From Paenibacillus cookii (GTDB lineage: Bacteria; Bacillota; Bacilli; Paenibacillales; Paenibacillaceae): a stretch of DNA of 64,000 nt. The translations under genes and the position numbers were made by a program. Positions 43,202-53,332 of this stretch are shown in pieces (the first letter of the stretch is position 1; each line of letters begins with the position of its first letter). The stretch covers positions 1 through 64,000 of the forward strand of contig NZ_BORW01000023.1 in assembly GCF_018333375.1 (NCBI RefSeq). The letters are read 5' to 3'. The notes under the pieces are model-generated. The model had not been told where the DNA came from, made no database searches, and saw only the letters and a list, made by a program, of their open reading frames with translations.

Positions 43202-46200
43202 TTACAGCTCCTTCACCCACTTCAGCAGAACGGCAGCCTGTTCCGCCGTCAGACCGCGGCCGATTTGGGCATTCACTTCGTGTTCGAAAGCCTGAAGCTG
43301 TCCCTGTTTGGCTTGCTCGTTGCCCCTTGCAGCCGATTCCTCTGCATTTTTCAGTTTTACGCCCAAAGCGTTCGCGATGCCGGGAGAGGATGCAAACGAA
43401 TCGACAAGCACGCCCAAGCCCTCACAGGTCGCAGCGATCTGATATGAAAATTCCTTCGTAGATATGTTCCCAGCCAAGTCGACGGCTTCGGCGGATAGCG
43501 TATTGATGCCGGGAAGAAGCGCATAGGCGGGCAGATTCACTTCGCTGCAGGTATCCGAGGCGATGCCGGACACGCTATCGGAGGCTTCGCAGCGGATCGA
43601 CACCGTCTGATCCAACGTGTAAACGTCCTTCCCCGCAAAAACGATGTCCGGCAGGGACTTGTCGATCTTTACCGTCTGCTCGCGCGGTATTTCTTTGTTG
43701 CCTTGCCGGTCTTCCGCCCAATACGTCACTTTCGTTATGCCCTCGGCGGTTATCGCGAAAGATGCTGGACTCCCCTCGATCCTGACGGGATCCTGCCGCA
43801 TCGCTCCGGCGGCGGCATACGTGATGCCTGCAACGCCGCTGCCCTCGCCGTCTGCAGCATCGATCCGAACGCTTGCGTCGCGGTTGACCCACCCGGCTTC
43901 ATTCGCGTCGGGCACGATAGCCGCGACGGAAACCGGCGCATCCGTATCTTTCGGCTGTTCCGCCCCTTCCACTGAAAGGGCAAAGTCGTCGTAGTAAGCG
44001 GAAGCCATGTTATATCGGCTGACCACCGCGATGAGTCTGGCATAGGCCGCATCGGCCGGTGCCGCGCCGGAAAGCGTGACCTCCTGCCATTGTGCCAGCC
44101 GGCTCTCGTCCAAATGCGTTTCGAGCGTGCTTAGCGTGCGGTTCCCGGCGTCGAAGAACCGGAGCATGACTCCCGGCTGGCCGGACTCGACGTAGACCTG
44201 AACGCCGGCAGTATATTTTTTGCCGGGAGTGACCGGAATTTTATCGCTTTGGAGGGCCACGGATGCCGTCCGCGTGCCGTCGCCCAATTTCAGGCTGGCG
44301 CCGCCGGAGAAGCTGCGATCCGTGCTGACGGCATGGTTGACGTCAGAGCCAACTGCGAACAGCGACGCCCAGCCCGGAATCATGCCGCCGCTTAGCGCTT
44401 CTTCAAAGCCGGCATTCGTGACCGGCAGCGGAGTTCCCGGGGGAGATTCAACGATCTCTCCGCCCGCCCGAATGCGGTATAAAATCGTATTGGTCGCTTG
44501 ATCCGTAAAATAAAGATGGCCGTCTTTGCCCAGCTCAAACCGTGCGGCGGTCGTGACCATGCGGGATTCCATCGTTTCCGGGTCGATTACGGTCAATTTG
44601 TTGTTAAACAACACGTACAACAACCCGTCGTCCGACCAGCGCATGGGATGATGCGCCCACTGCGTGTAGCTGAGGTTCGACTGGATCTTTTTGCTTTTGA
44701 CGATTGCATAGGTATCCGGGTCGATCGCAAAAACGTACTCGTACGCTGCTCCCCAAATCAGACCGTCCGGCCCGACGCTTAAATCCCCGATAAAAACGGG
44801 TTTATCCAGCCCGATGATCCGCAGCGGGAACTCCGTGATTTTTTGTTTCGTTTTTGTATCCCACACGAAGATTTTCGCTTCGTCCGCAGCAGGCTCGGAA
44901 CCGAGGCCGCCGCGGATCGTCGTCGAACCGAACAGCTTGCCGTCCTTGTAAGCAAGGCTCAGCACGCTCTGGTCTTGCACGATGTTCCGGTATACCTGGG
45001 CTTCCCCCGTTGCCGGGTCATATTCCGTAACGGCTCCCCCCAACGTATTATAGGCGGGAATCGTGGCGACATACAGCTTGCCGCCGCCGGACGTCATATT
45101 GACGAGCCGCTCCTGCTGATTTCCCAGAACAAACAGCTTTTTCGGATTCTCGGCGCCCGGTTCAAGATTCATGTCGTATCCGTACAGGGCTCCTTCGGGA
45201 TAGACTCCCATATACATCCGGTTGCCGAGCGGATACACGCTGTCCGCCTGGCCGATCGAAAAAGGAACCGACGTTAGGGCGTTCGGGTCGATGATCGACC
45301 CCCTGCTGGATTGCACTCCCGTTACGAACAGTCCGCCGTCCGGCGACGATTGTATGCGGTTAACGACTCCCGGCGTTCCCGGTACGACCGAGGGGTATAG
45401 ATGCACCTTCTTCGTTTCGATGTTCAAAATGGCCACGCCGCCGTCGTACCGGACCGTAACCAGGTTTTTGCCGGGCAGGTCGGGATTGTCCGGAAACTCT
45501 ACCCAATCCGCGCCGCGGAAGCCGCTTCCGTACTCCATGCCCGTCTCCGCAACCTCATGCGTCGTCAAGTCAAAGGTCTTCAGCTTTTTATCGGACATAA
45601 AGTAAATTTTGCCGTTCAGCGAGTCGGTCTCATGAAGACCCGTCACATGATCGATGACCGTATCGAGCCAGGCGTTCGCCGACGTATCATAGATATAAGC
45701 TGGCCCCGGCACGCCGCTTCCGTCCGTATACCGCGCGAACAAATACCGGTTATCGATCGTATCGAGGTCGTATACCGTATCGTCGCCTTCCGGAACATGG
45801 AGGGACGCGGCGATGTCGGTTTTTTCTCCTGTCGCCAGATTGACGCGCACAATCTGATGATGCGCCGTCCCCGCATAAATATAGCCCCCTTGATAAGCGA
45901 TGGAACGGACGTATTCCTGGGCTATATGGCCGATCACGCGGCCGTAATCCTTGATCTGTCCGGTAGATGGATCATACTGGATCACTTTGCCGCCCGGATA
46001 CGTGCCCACGTACACCCGTCCGGCTTCGTCCGTCGTAACGCAGATCGGCCATGATTCGCCGTCGAACACCGCGGCCTGCTCCACCGTATGCGTCACCGGA
46101 GAGTATTTCCACAGCCTCGCTCCGCCCCCCTCGGCCGCGACGTACAAGGTCCCGTCCGGCGCCACCGTATGGGCCCACGAACTCTCCGAAGGCGGGATCG

Positions 46201-46477
46201 GTATGCTGCGCAGCAGCTTGTAATCCGCCAAATCGATGACGTTCAGCCGGCCCGGCTTGCCCTTGGACGTCGTATACAGCACCGGACGCCCTTCCTCCCG
46301 GCCGACCGTCCCGTTAAAGACGGAGACCGTGTAATTCAGCGGCGGCAGCAGCTCCTCGGGCGGACCGTAGACCTTCTGCCCCAAGCGGCTTTCCTGGGCG
46401 CTTGCCGCACCTCCCCAACCGGCAATCCCTGACAACAATACGATGACGACTGCAACCGCAAACCATGTTTTGCGCAT
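43202..46477 (-). CDS. Secreted beta-propeller / CBM / FIMAH protein
   Basis: Protein of 1091 residues. Signal peptide to about residue 28 (ends AASAQ). About residues 40-680 form a beta-propeller: repeated units of the type LYVAAEGGGARLWKYSP, RVYVGTYPGGKVIQYDP, LYVATIPAYNTLGGAV. From 690 to 850 is a carbohydrate-binding-like jelly roll (VTNAGFEEALSGG). From 860 to 1010 are Ig-like repeats with OmpL47-type signature (VTYWAEDRQGNKE). The last 70 residues are a FIMAH domain (SPGIANALGVKLKNAEESAARG). No hydrolase triad is visible. The propeller could be a lyase or a binding platform. Last gene of the six-gene operon, 13 bases after the dehydrogenase. Confidence 0.8.
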   Translation of the reverse strand: MRKTWFAVAVVIVLLSGIAGWGGAASAQESRLGQKVYGPPEELLPPLNYTVSVFNGTVGREEGRPVLYTTSKGKPGRLNVIDLADYKLLRSIPIPPSESSWAHTVAPDGTLYVAAEGGGARLWKYSPVTHTVEQAAVFDGESWPICVTTDEAGRVYVGTYPGGKVIQYDPSTGQIKDYGRVIGHIAQEYVRSIAYQGGYIYAGTAHHQIVRVNLATGEKTDIAASLHVPEGDDTVYDLDTIDNRYLFARYTDGSGVPGPAYIYDTSANAWLDTVIDHVTGLHETDSLNGKIYFMSDKKLKTFDLTTHEVAETGMEYGSGFRGADWVEFPDNPDLPGKNLVTVRYDGGVAILNIETKKVHLYPSVVPGTPGVVNRIQSSPDGGLFVTGVQSSRGSIIDPNALTSVPFSIGQADSVYPLGNRMYMGVYPEGALYGYDMNLEPGAENPKKLFVLGNQQERLVNMTSGGGKLYVATIPAYNTLGGAVTEYDPATGEAQVYRNIVQDQSVLSLAYKDGKLFGSTTIRGGLGSEPAADEAKIFVWDTKTKQKITEFPLRIIGLDKPVFIGDLSVGPDGLIWGAAYEYVFAIDPDTYAIVKSKKIQSNLSYTQWAHHPMRWSDDGLLYVLFNNKLTVIDPETMESRMVTTAARFELGKDGHLYFTDQATNTILYRIRAGGEIVESPPGTPLPVTNAGFEEALSGGMIPGWASLFAVGSDVNHAVSTDRSFSGGASLKLGDGTRTASVALQSDKIPVTPGKKYTAGVQVYVESGQPGVMLRFFDAGNRTLSTLETHLDESRLAQWQEVTLSGAAPADAAYARLIAVVSRYNMASAYYDDFALSVEGAEQPKDTDAPVSVAAIVPDANEAGWVNRDASVRIDAADGEGSGVAGITYAAAGAMRQDPVRIEGSPASFAITAEGITKVTYWAEDRQGNKEIPREQTVKIDKSLPDIVFAGKDVYTLDQTVSIRCEASDSVSGIASDTCSEVNLPAYALLPGINTLSAEAVDLAGNISTKEFSYQIAATCEGLGVLVDSFASSPGIANALGVKLKNAEESAARGNEQAKQGQLQAFEHEVNAQIGRGLTAEQAAVLLKWVKEL

Positions 46478-46490
46478 CGAACTTCCTCCC

Positions 46491-47495
46491 TCAGTCCCCG
46501 TATGTGATTAACGTTCCCATGACACCCGGCGTATTCAAATAGTTGTCATAAGCGGCCTTGGCTTCGTCCAGCCGATAACGATGCGAAATAAGCGGCAAAA
46601 TCGAAATCCGTTTTTCGGCCAATAGGCGGATGTACTCCTCAAGGTTCCTCCCTTCGGTCCAGCGCACGAATCCGATCGGATAATCCCGGTTGTCCCTCTC
46701 GTAGCCCGGGTCATACCTGCCGGGTCCGCCGGCCCGCGAGATCAGGACCTGCGCTTCTTTCCCGAACATTTGCGCCCTGGAAAAAGAGGTGGACAAGTCG
46801 CCGACCACGACGATTTTTCCCCGGTCGCGAATCCAGCTTAAGGAACGGTTAATGAGCTCTTCACCCGGCCCGCCGGCGCAAAGGAGGGCGCAATCCGCGC
46901 CATGTCCGTCCGTAACGGCTTCAAGCCGGTTCTGCAGCCCGTCGTGCTCGGTGAAGACATGCTCCATGCCTTGAGCCCGCAGCATGTCGGCACGGCTGGC
47001 ATTCACGTCGAGCGCCATGACGCGAAACGAGGCTGCCGCCGCGATCTGGGCGATCATCTGTCCCAGAATGCCCAAGCCGACGATTACGGCCGATTCCCCG
47101 AACCGGAGATCAGCGGTCCGGAGCGCATGAATCGCGATGGCTCCCAACCCGCCGAAGGCCGCTTCCTCGGGCCGGACGTGATCGGGCACCGAAGCGATCA
47201 AATTGGACGGCACGGTCAATCGTTCGCAATGCCGGACATAAGGGGCGCCGTAGCAGGCCACCCGCTGGCCGATCCGGAATCCGCTTACCCGGTCCCCGAT
47301 TTTTTCAATGATTCCGACGGCGCTGTACCCGAGAAGGGAGGGCATCTCGGGGCCTCGTTTCAAAAAGGACAATTCCGTCCCCGGGCTGATGGCCGACAGT
47401 TCGGTGCGGATCCGCACATGCCCCTCCGGCACGGTGATTTGTTCCTCCGTTTCCGTAATGACGATGTTTCCTTTAAAAGCGGCGACGGCTTTCAT
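46491..47495 (-). CDS. Zinc-type alcohol/polyol dehydrogenase family protein
   Basis: Medium-chain dehydrogenase of 334 residues. N-terminus AISPGTELSFL and the nucleotide loop VIVGLGILGQMIAQ are clear. Zinc ligands are not the classical set (no GHE), as in the bi-domain and threonine-dehydrogenase-like branches. ATG 47495 has GAAGGAAGGGG in front; the frame is open to 47597. It lies between the AraC sensor and the secreted propeller gene, so it may oxidise a sugar released by that system. Substrate unknown. Confidence 0.75.
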   Translation of the reverse strand: MKAVAAFKGNIVITETEEQITVPEGHVRIRTELSAISPGTELSFLKRGPEMPSLLGYSAVGIIEKIGDRVSGFRIGQRVACYGAPYVRHCERLTVPSNLIASVPDHVRPEEAAFGGLGAIAIHALRTADLRFGESAVIVGLGILGQMIAQIAAAASFRVMALDVNASRADMLRAQGMEHVFTEHDGLQNRLEAVTDGHGADCALLCAGGPGEELINRSLSWIRDRGKIVVVGDLSTSFSRAQMFGKEAQVLISRAGGPGRYDPGYERDNRDYPIGFVRWTEGRNLEEYIRLLAEKRISILPLISHRYRLDEAKAAYDNYLNTPGVMGTLITYGD

Positions 47496-47508
47496 GTACC
47501 CCTTCCTT

Positions 47509-49767
47509 CTATCCCTCGCCCGCGGTTTTCCGGTATTCGCTGGGAGAGATGCCGTAATATTTTTTAAACGTGGTCGTAAAGGTGGAGGCATTGGCATACC
47601 CTGTTTTTTCCCCGATCTCGGCGATATTGAAGTCGGTATTTTTCAGAAATTCCCGCGCATGCTCCAGCCGGACCTTGTTCAGGTATTCGACGTAGTTGAT
47701 GCCGAACGTTTTCTTGAAATAGTTGGAGAAATATTTGGGCGTGGTATCCAGCACCTCGGCCATCCGGTCCAAATACAAGTTGTGCATGTAATTCAGTTCG
47801 ATATACTGCGAGATAAAGGCGGGATTCAGCTTGCTTTTCGGCTCCCGGCTCCGTTTGTCCGCGATGCTTTGCACGAGCTCGGCCAGCGCGTTGCCGATTT
47901 CGTCGTGGCCGAACGCCTCGTCGACCTGGCGGATGAACCGGGCTTCGAGCCGCAGCAGCTCCTTGTCGTCCGATACGGACGCTTCGACCGGTTTGATGAT
48001 ATAGAGAAAGATGCTTTTGGCGACATGGGCCAAATGGTAGTGGTGGATGTTCCGGGCCGCATTTTCCGAAATGATGTCCCTTACGATGTGAACCGCTTCC
48101 TCGGTTCTGCCGCCGGTCAGGCAGCGGGTCAGCTTATCCATCTTCTCCAGCGGAAAATAGACGTCGGCCACGTAACGGATCGATTCGGTATCGATCACGG
48201 CCTGCGCTTCGTCATGGGTGTTCCGGTAGCGAAGCCCGTTCAGCAAGTCCTGATATGCCGGCCTGCACTGCTGAAGCCGGGATTCATACGTTTTGGAGAC
48301 GCAAGCCCGAACCGTAAAGCCGGCAAAAACGCCCTGCCCCGCATGGAGCATAAAGGATCGGACGCCGTCGATGATTTCCTTCCTCCCGGCCCCGGGAACG
48401 ATGCCGATCAAAGCGGCAAACCGCAAATCCTGCACGTGAAATACGGCCGCATGCCCGGCGACGTATTGCAGGCCGCCGCGAATCTCCTCCGCCATGTCTT
48501 CCGGGTTCAGGCCGGCGTTTTCCCCGGTCTCCTCCTTGCTTTTGAACTGGAACAGCGCCATCACGAACTGCTTTTCGCGGAACAACGACCGTTCAAATCT
48601 CCGCGCCTGCGCCCCGTCATCCCCGGCGTGCCGCCCTTCGAGCAGCGATTGAAGGAAAACCGCCCGGCAAAGCTCCGCATCCGCGGATTGGATCTGTCTC
48701 CGGAGCTCTTCGTTTTCCCGCTGTGCCTTGGCGATGCCGCTGTGGATTTTGCGGAAGTCGTTCCCTTTCACGCGGCCGCCCCCCAGAAGCTTCAGGATGC
48801 CTTTGACCGGCAGGTACAAATAGACGCTGAGCAGTCCGGCGAGAACCACCGCGCTTACGATCGCCACGATCATGATGAGCCTGCTTCCGCTCGCCACGGA
48901 GTCGATATTTTGGAATTGGTACGGCATTTTATCGATGTAGATGAAGCCGTTGTAGTCCGACTGGTAAAAGCTGTACTCGAAGTCGCCCCGCGTCAGCGAT
49001 TTCCCCTGCGGCTGCTTGAAGTATACGTCGTTCAGCACCTCGACCAGATCCAGGTTTTTGTCGGTGCTGAGAATGACGTTGCGGTCGGCATCCAGCACGA
49101 TCAAGGAAGAACCCGGCACCATCGCCTGCAGATTCACGTGCTGCAGCCATTTTTCCACGTTGATCAGGACCATGACGTTTTTGTCCGATAGCTTGTATTT
49201 GTTGCCGTCCATGACGACCATCAGCCGTTCGCTTCTCGGCTTCGAGCCTTCGGCCTGCGCATAGAAATCGGAAGCCGGGAAAACGGTGAACGGACGTTTG
49301 GACTTGGCGAAATTCCTCCAGTAGGCCGCATTGTACATGTCATGCCTGTATTTATTCTGAAACAGCAGCTTCATGTCGCTGGTCCCGCTCGCGGTAATCG
49401 CCAAATCCACCTGATCGTAGAACACAACCACGTCCTCAATGTAATCCACCGACGACACCAGGCTGGCCAAATTGTCCTGCAGGGAATACACCTGGGACAT
49501 GTCGAGGGTTGAGCTTCCCCCGGATTTCAAGCGGTCGTAAGGAAGTCCGTGGATCGTGAAAATGAGGTTGTTCACCGTCGTTAGGCTGCTGTCGAACGCC
49601 TGAATGATGTTTTTGACGGCCAACCGATTGTTTTGCGTCACTTTTTCGTAAATCCCGGAAATCGAATTGCGGTAAACGACGTAGTTGGACACGGACATGA
49701 TCACGATGACCAGCAGCAGAGAGAAAAAGATTTGCAGCAGTCCCCGGCTTGCGATTAACCGATTCAT
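47509..49767 (-). CDS. Membrane-anchored AraC-type regulator
   Basis: Protein of 752 residues. Helix 1 near 10-30, an outer sensor region to about 285 (Cache-like), helix 2 near 290-310, a long cytoplasmic linker, then the AraC double helix-turn-helix at the C-terminus (LYLDRMAEVLDTTPKYFSNY and IAEIGEKTGYANASTFTTTF). It is a one-component sensor typical of Paenibacillus carbohydrate loci, detecting the outside ligand and switching on the operon. ATG 49767 with GAGG about 9 bases away is preferred to the GTG at 49776. Placed right after the two permease genes. Confidence 0.9.
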   Translation of the reverse strand: MNRLIASRGLLQIFFSLLLVIVIMSVSNYVVYRNSISGIYEKVTQNNRLAVKNIIQAFDSSLTTVNNLIFTIHGLPYDRLKSGGSSTLDMSQVYSLQDNLASLVSSVDYIEDVVVFYDQVDLAITASGTSDMKLLFQNKYRHDMYNAAYWRNFAKSKRPFTVFPASDFYAQAEGSKPRSERLMVVMDGNKYKLSDKNVMVLINVEKWLQHVNLQAMVPGSSLIVLDADRNVILSTDKNLDLVEVLNDVYFKQPQGKSLTRGDFEYSFYQSDYNGFIYIDKMPYQFQNIDSVASGSRLIMIVAIVSAVVLAGLLSVYLYLPVKGILKLLGGGRVKGNDFRKIHSGIAKAQRENEELRRQIQSADAELCRAVFLQSLLEGRHAGDDGAQARRFERSLFREKQFVMALFQFKSKEETGENAGLNPEDMAEEIRGGLQYVAGHAAVFHVQDLRFAALIGIVPGAGRKEIIDGVRSFMLHAGQGVFAGFTVRACVSKTYESRLQQCRPAYQDLLNGLRYRNTHDEAQAVIDTESIRYVADVYFPLEKMDKLTRCLTGGRTEEAVHIVRDIISENAARNIHHYHLAHVAKSIFLYIIKPVEASVSDDKELLRLEARFIRQVDEAFGHDEIGNALAELVQSIADKRSREPKSKLNPAFISQYIELNYMHNLYLDRMAEVLDTTPKYFSNYFKKTFGINYVEYLNKVRLEHAREFLKNTDFNIAEIGEKTGYANASTFTTTFKKYYGISPSEYRKTAGEG

Positions 49768-49810
49768 TGGCGTCACCTCTCATGATGACAACTATTCCAC
49801 ATTCCGCCGC

Positions 49811-50674
49811 CTAACCCTTCTCCGCCCCCAGCATAACCCCCTTCGCGAAATATTTTTGGGCAAATGGATAGATCAGCAGCACCGGAATCATCGACAGCAC
49901 GATCGTCGCGTTTTTCAGCGCCTGCGGCGCCAGGGCCGCCCGGTCCACGAGCCCGGCGTCATTTTCGGTGTTGAAGATGAGCATATCCCGCAAAACGACC
50001 TGCAGCGGATACATGTCCTTGTCGTTCAAATAAATGAGCGGCAGGAAGAAGCTGTTCCAATGGCCCATGAAATAAAACAAACCGATGGAAGCCAGCGCGG
50101 GTTTGGAGAGCGGGATGACGATGCTGAAAAGAATCCTCGTTTCCGACGCGCCGTCGATGAGGGCCGCCTCCCGGATCTGGGAGGACATGTTTTCGTAAAA
50201 GCTTTTTAAAATGATCAGCTCCATCGTCCAAATCGCGTTCGGCAGCACGAGCGACCATACCGAATCCGTCAGTCCCAGCTTCTGGACCACGAGATACGTC
50301 GGAATGATGCCGGGGTTCAGGAACATCGTGAGCACGATGGCCAGCATGAAAAACCGGCGGCCGAAAAACGTTCTCTGGGAGAGCGGATAGGCCGCCACCG
50401 CCGTAAACAACAGATTGATGAAGGTGCCCAGCGACGTGTAGTAAACGGAGTTCAAATACGCCCGCGGGATCAATTTGTTTTTGAGCACCTCCGCGTAGGC
50501 GTCGAAGTTAAAGCCCTTGGGGAACAATAACACCTTCCCTTGGACGACCGAAGCCGTATCGCTTAACGAGGTGACCGCAATGTACCATACCGGATACAGC
50601 GTCGCGATGGCGACGCAGGCCAGGATCAGGGCGTTGACGACGCCAAAAACGGATAATCTGCGTGCCCCTACCAT
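49811..50674 (-). CDS. Carbohydrate ABC permease (YtcP/LplC-like)
   Basis: Permease of 287 residues, six helices, with the MalG-type EAA loop (AALIDGASETRILFSIVIPLSKPAL). ATG overlaps the stop of the other permease by 7 bases. It works with the LplB-like permease and an ATPase encoded elsewhere, probably the shared MsmX/UgpC type. Confidence 0.92.
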   Translation of the reverse strand: MVGARRLSVFGVVNALILACVAIATLYPVWYIAVTSLSDTASVVQGKVLLFPKGFNFDAYAEVLKNKLIPRAYLNSVYYTSLGTFINLLFTAVAAYPLSQRTFFGRRFFMLAIVLTMFLNPGIIPTYLVVQKLGLTDSVWSLVLPNAIWTMELIILKSFYENMSSQIREAALIDGASETRILFSIVIPLSKPALASIGLFYFMGHWNSFFLPLIYLNDKDMYPLQVVLRDMLIFNTENDAGLVDRAALAPQALKNATIVLSMIPVLLIYPFAQKYFAKGVMLGAEKG

Positions 50675-51600
50675 AATCCCTTCCCTCCGATCTTCCGGCT
50701 GACGGCGTTTGCGCCCAGCAGCATCACCATGGCCACCAGCGCCTCGAACATTCCGACCGCCGCCGCGTAGCTGTAGTTGGACTCGAGCAGGCCCTTCCGG
50801 TAAACGTACGTCGAAAACACGTCGGCTACGTTGTAGGTCATCGGATTGTACAGCAGCAGCACCTTTTCATACCCGACGCGGATCATGGAACCGGTTTTCA
50901 GGATAAACATGATCAGCATGGTGGGCATCAGCCCCGGAATCGTAATGTGCCGGATCATGTGAAACCGCGTTGCCCCGTCCACTTTCGCCGCCTCGTACAG
51001 CGTCGGACTGATGCCGGCGATCGCCGCAAGATAAATGATCGATTCGTACCCTACCGTGCCCCAAATTTCCGAGATGACGTAAATCGGCCGGAACCACCCG
51101 GAATCGGCGAGGAAATATTTTTTCTCGAACCCGAGCGCCGCCAGCAGCTGGTTGAGCAGCCCGTTCGTGGGCGAGAGGAAATCGATGATCATGCTGCTGA
51201 TGATGACGACGGATAAAAAGGCCGGGAGATAGCTCAGCGTTTGCACGGACTTTTTGAACCATTGAACCCGGACCTCGTTCAGCAATACGGCCAGCAGGAT
51301 CGGAAACGGAAATCCGAATACGAGCGTGTAAAAGCCGAGCAGCAGCGTGTTGCGGAACAGCATCCAAAAATCCTGATTGCCGAAAAACTTGATGAAATGC
51401 TTCAGCCCGACCCAATCGCTCCCCAGCACGCCGGTAAACACGCTGTAATCCTTGAAGGCGATGATGAGTCCGTACAGCGGACCGTAACGGAAAATGACGT
51501 AAAAAAGGATGCACGGGATAAACAGTAACAGCAGCTCCCGGTCCCGCCGGATATGCCTCAGCATCTCCTTGGACCGGGATTTTAACGGTTTATTCATCAT
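50668..51600 (-). CDS. Carbohydrate ABC permease (LplB/YteP-like)
   Basis: Permease of 310 residues, six helices, with the MalF-type EAA loop (YEAAKVDGATRFHMIRHITIPG). GGGGAACG lies before the ATG. Follows the binding protein gene by 18 bases. Confidence 0.92.
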   Translation of the reverse strand: MMNKPLKSRSKEMLRHIRRDRELLLLFIPCILFYVIFRYGPLYGLIIAFKDYSVFTGVLGSDWVGLKHFIKFFGNQDFWMLFRNTLLLGFYTLVFGFPFPILLAVLLNEVRVQWFKKSVQTLSYLPAFLSVVIISSMIIDFLSPTNGLLNQLLAALGFEKKYFLADSGWFRPIYVISEIWGTVGYESIIYLAAIAGISPTLYEAAKVDGATRFHMIRHITIPGLMPTMLIMFILKTGSMIRVGYEKVLLLYNPMTYNVADVFSTYVYRKGLLESNYSYAAAVGMFEALVAMVMLLGANAVSRKIGGKGLW

Positions 51601-51618
51601 GTGTCGTTCCCCGTTTCA

Positions 51619-53238
51619 TCACTTGGCCGCGTCGTACCGCTTCTGGGCGTCGTTGTAGATTTTGATCAGGTCATCCATCCCCTGCTTGGAGATCGACTTT
51701 TTGAACTCTTCCCACTGTGCGTCCCCGTAAGATTTATCCAGAATATACTTCGCGTTGAACTCCTCGGACGCTTTCTGCAGCGAAGTCTGCAATTCCGCCA
51801 GCGTGGAAATTTCGTCGTCGGTAAAGTTCAGGATCGGATCGAACGGCTCCCGTTTGTCCTCTTTCATGATTTTGTCCTGGGCCTCTTGCTCCTTCTCGGA
51901 AAACTTGTAATACACGCTGCGTTTGTCCGGTCTGAGATAAGCGCCTTCCAGCCACATGCCGTAACGGTCCTCGAGCACGCCGATGTCTACCAGCGGCAGG
52001 TCTTTCAGCTCCGGATACACCGGCCGGCCGTCCTCGCCCCAATTGAAGTTGACGCCTTCCACGCCGACGGTCATCAGCTCGCCCCCGGACGGGCTCGTCA
52101 AATAGTCCAGCAGCTTTAATGCCGCTTCCTTGTTTTTGTTGTTGGCAACGGCCACGCTGAAGTCGGAAACTTTAGGCAGCGTGCGGACATGGCCGGTAGG
52201 TCCGATCGGATTGGCATATCTCAGGTTGTAATCCGGATTTTTCTCTTTGACCTGGTTGTAGAATAAGTCCAGTCTGCCGATCCAGTCCCATGTGACGAAC
52301 GACTTGTCGGTCGTCATTTTCGTGGTCCACGAATCTTGGGTATCGGTCAAAAATTCGGGATCCATCAAGCCTTCGTTGTACAGCTTTTTCATGAAATCGA
52401 GCATATCCTTGTGCTCCGGCTGCACGGAGGCGTATTTCCAGGTCCCGTCCTTCTCGTCGTAATAGGCCGGATAATTGTCGTTATTCCCGAGCCCCCAGCC
52501 GAAGGACCAGTCGCCGAAAATGTGGGCCAGCCCTTTCGAGGCATACGGATAGGAATCCGGATAAATTTCTTTCAGCTTCTTCAGCGCCTGATAAAATTCT
52601 TCGGTATTGGTCCATTCCTTGATGCCGTTTTTATCGAAAATGTCTTTCCTGTACAGGAAGCCGTGATTGACTTCCCGGTTGAGGTCATAGATCGGCCACG
52701 TATAGATATTCCCGTTTTGGTCGCCGTAGGACTTGATGACCCAGTCGTTTTCCTGCAAATACAGCTTGGAGAAATTCGGCAGCATGTCGGCGTATTCGTT
52801 GATGGCGACCACGCCCTTTTGCTGGCCGATTTTTTTGAGCTCCGCCGGCTTCAGTCCGATAAAAATATCGGGCAGCTTGCCGGAGGCGACGACCACCTTT
52901 AATTTGTCCTGATAGGTTTGCGGCGAATAGGTTTGAAACTCTACCTTGATTCCCGTCCGCTTCAGCAGCTCCTGAACGATCAGCTTGTCGTCGCCGATCT
53001 TGGAGGAATTGCTGGGCAGCATGAACTTGATGGTTGTCGGTTCGTCCACCAACGGAAGCTTAAGCCCCCCGGTATCCCCGTATTGCGCAGCGCTGGCGGC
53101 AGCAGGGGGTTCGTTATTGGAAGCAGGCGCCTCGGCCTGATCTTCAGCGGGGGCTTTGCCACCTCCTCCGCCGCAGGCGCTGAGCATGAGCATCAGCACG
53201 GAAAGGATGACAGACATACGGATCCGCTTTTTTGGCAT
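51619..53238 (-). CDS. Carbohydrate ABC substrate-binding lipoprotein (LipO-like)
   Basis: Lipoprotein of 539 residues with signal and lipobox LMLSAC followed by a Gly/Ala-rich linker, then the family 1 extracellular solute-binding fold (YGDTGGLKLPLVDEPTTIKF, TSPSGGELMTVGVEGVNF). Large binding proteins of this type in Paenibacillus serve oligosaccharides. ATG 53238 with GAGGAGG 10 bases away; the frame is open to 53301. First gene of the six-gene operon; a cre-like site lies about 95 bases upstream. Confidence 0.92.
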   Translation of the reverse strand: MPKKRIRMSVILSVLMLMLSACGGGGGKAPAEDQAEAPASNNEPPAAASAAQYGDTGGLKLPLVDEPTTIKFMLPSNSSKIGDDKLIVQELLKRTGIKVEFQTYSPQTYQDKLKVVVASGKLPDIFIGLKPAELKKIGQQKGVVAINEYADMLPNFSKLYLQENDWVIKSYGDQNGNIYTWPIYDLNREVNHGFLYRKDIFDKNGIKEWTNTEEFYQALKKLKEIYPDSYPYASKGLAHIFGDWSFGWGLGNNDNYPAYYDEKDGTWKYASVQPEHKDMLDFMKKLYNEGLMDPEFLTDTQDSWTTKMTTDKSFVTWDWIGRLDLFYNQVKEKNPDYNLRYANPIGPTGHVRTLPKVSDFSVAVANNKNKEAALKLLDYLTSPSGGELMTVGVEGVNFNWGEDGRPVYPELKDLPLVDIGVLEDRYGMWLEGAYLRPDKRSVYYKFSEKEQEAQDKIMKEDKREPFDPILNFTDDEISTLAELQTSLQKASEEFNAKYILDKSYGDAQWEEFKKSISKQGMDDLIKIYNDAQKRYDAAK

Positions 53239-53332
53239 TCTTTTTTTTCCTCCTCGTTTTGTCGGGTGCATGCTCCAGGCATTTGCCGCCGTTGTTCCCA
53301 TTCGTCTGACTGTTGCCCGTTGGATTCCATCA

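Noticed and set aside
47308-49191. 627-codon plus-strand frame
   Set aside because: Shadow of the AraC sensor gene on the minus strand, with no start signal.
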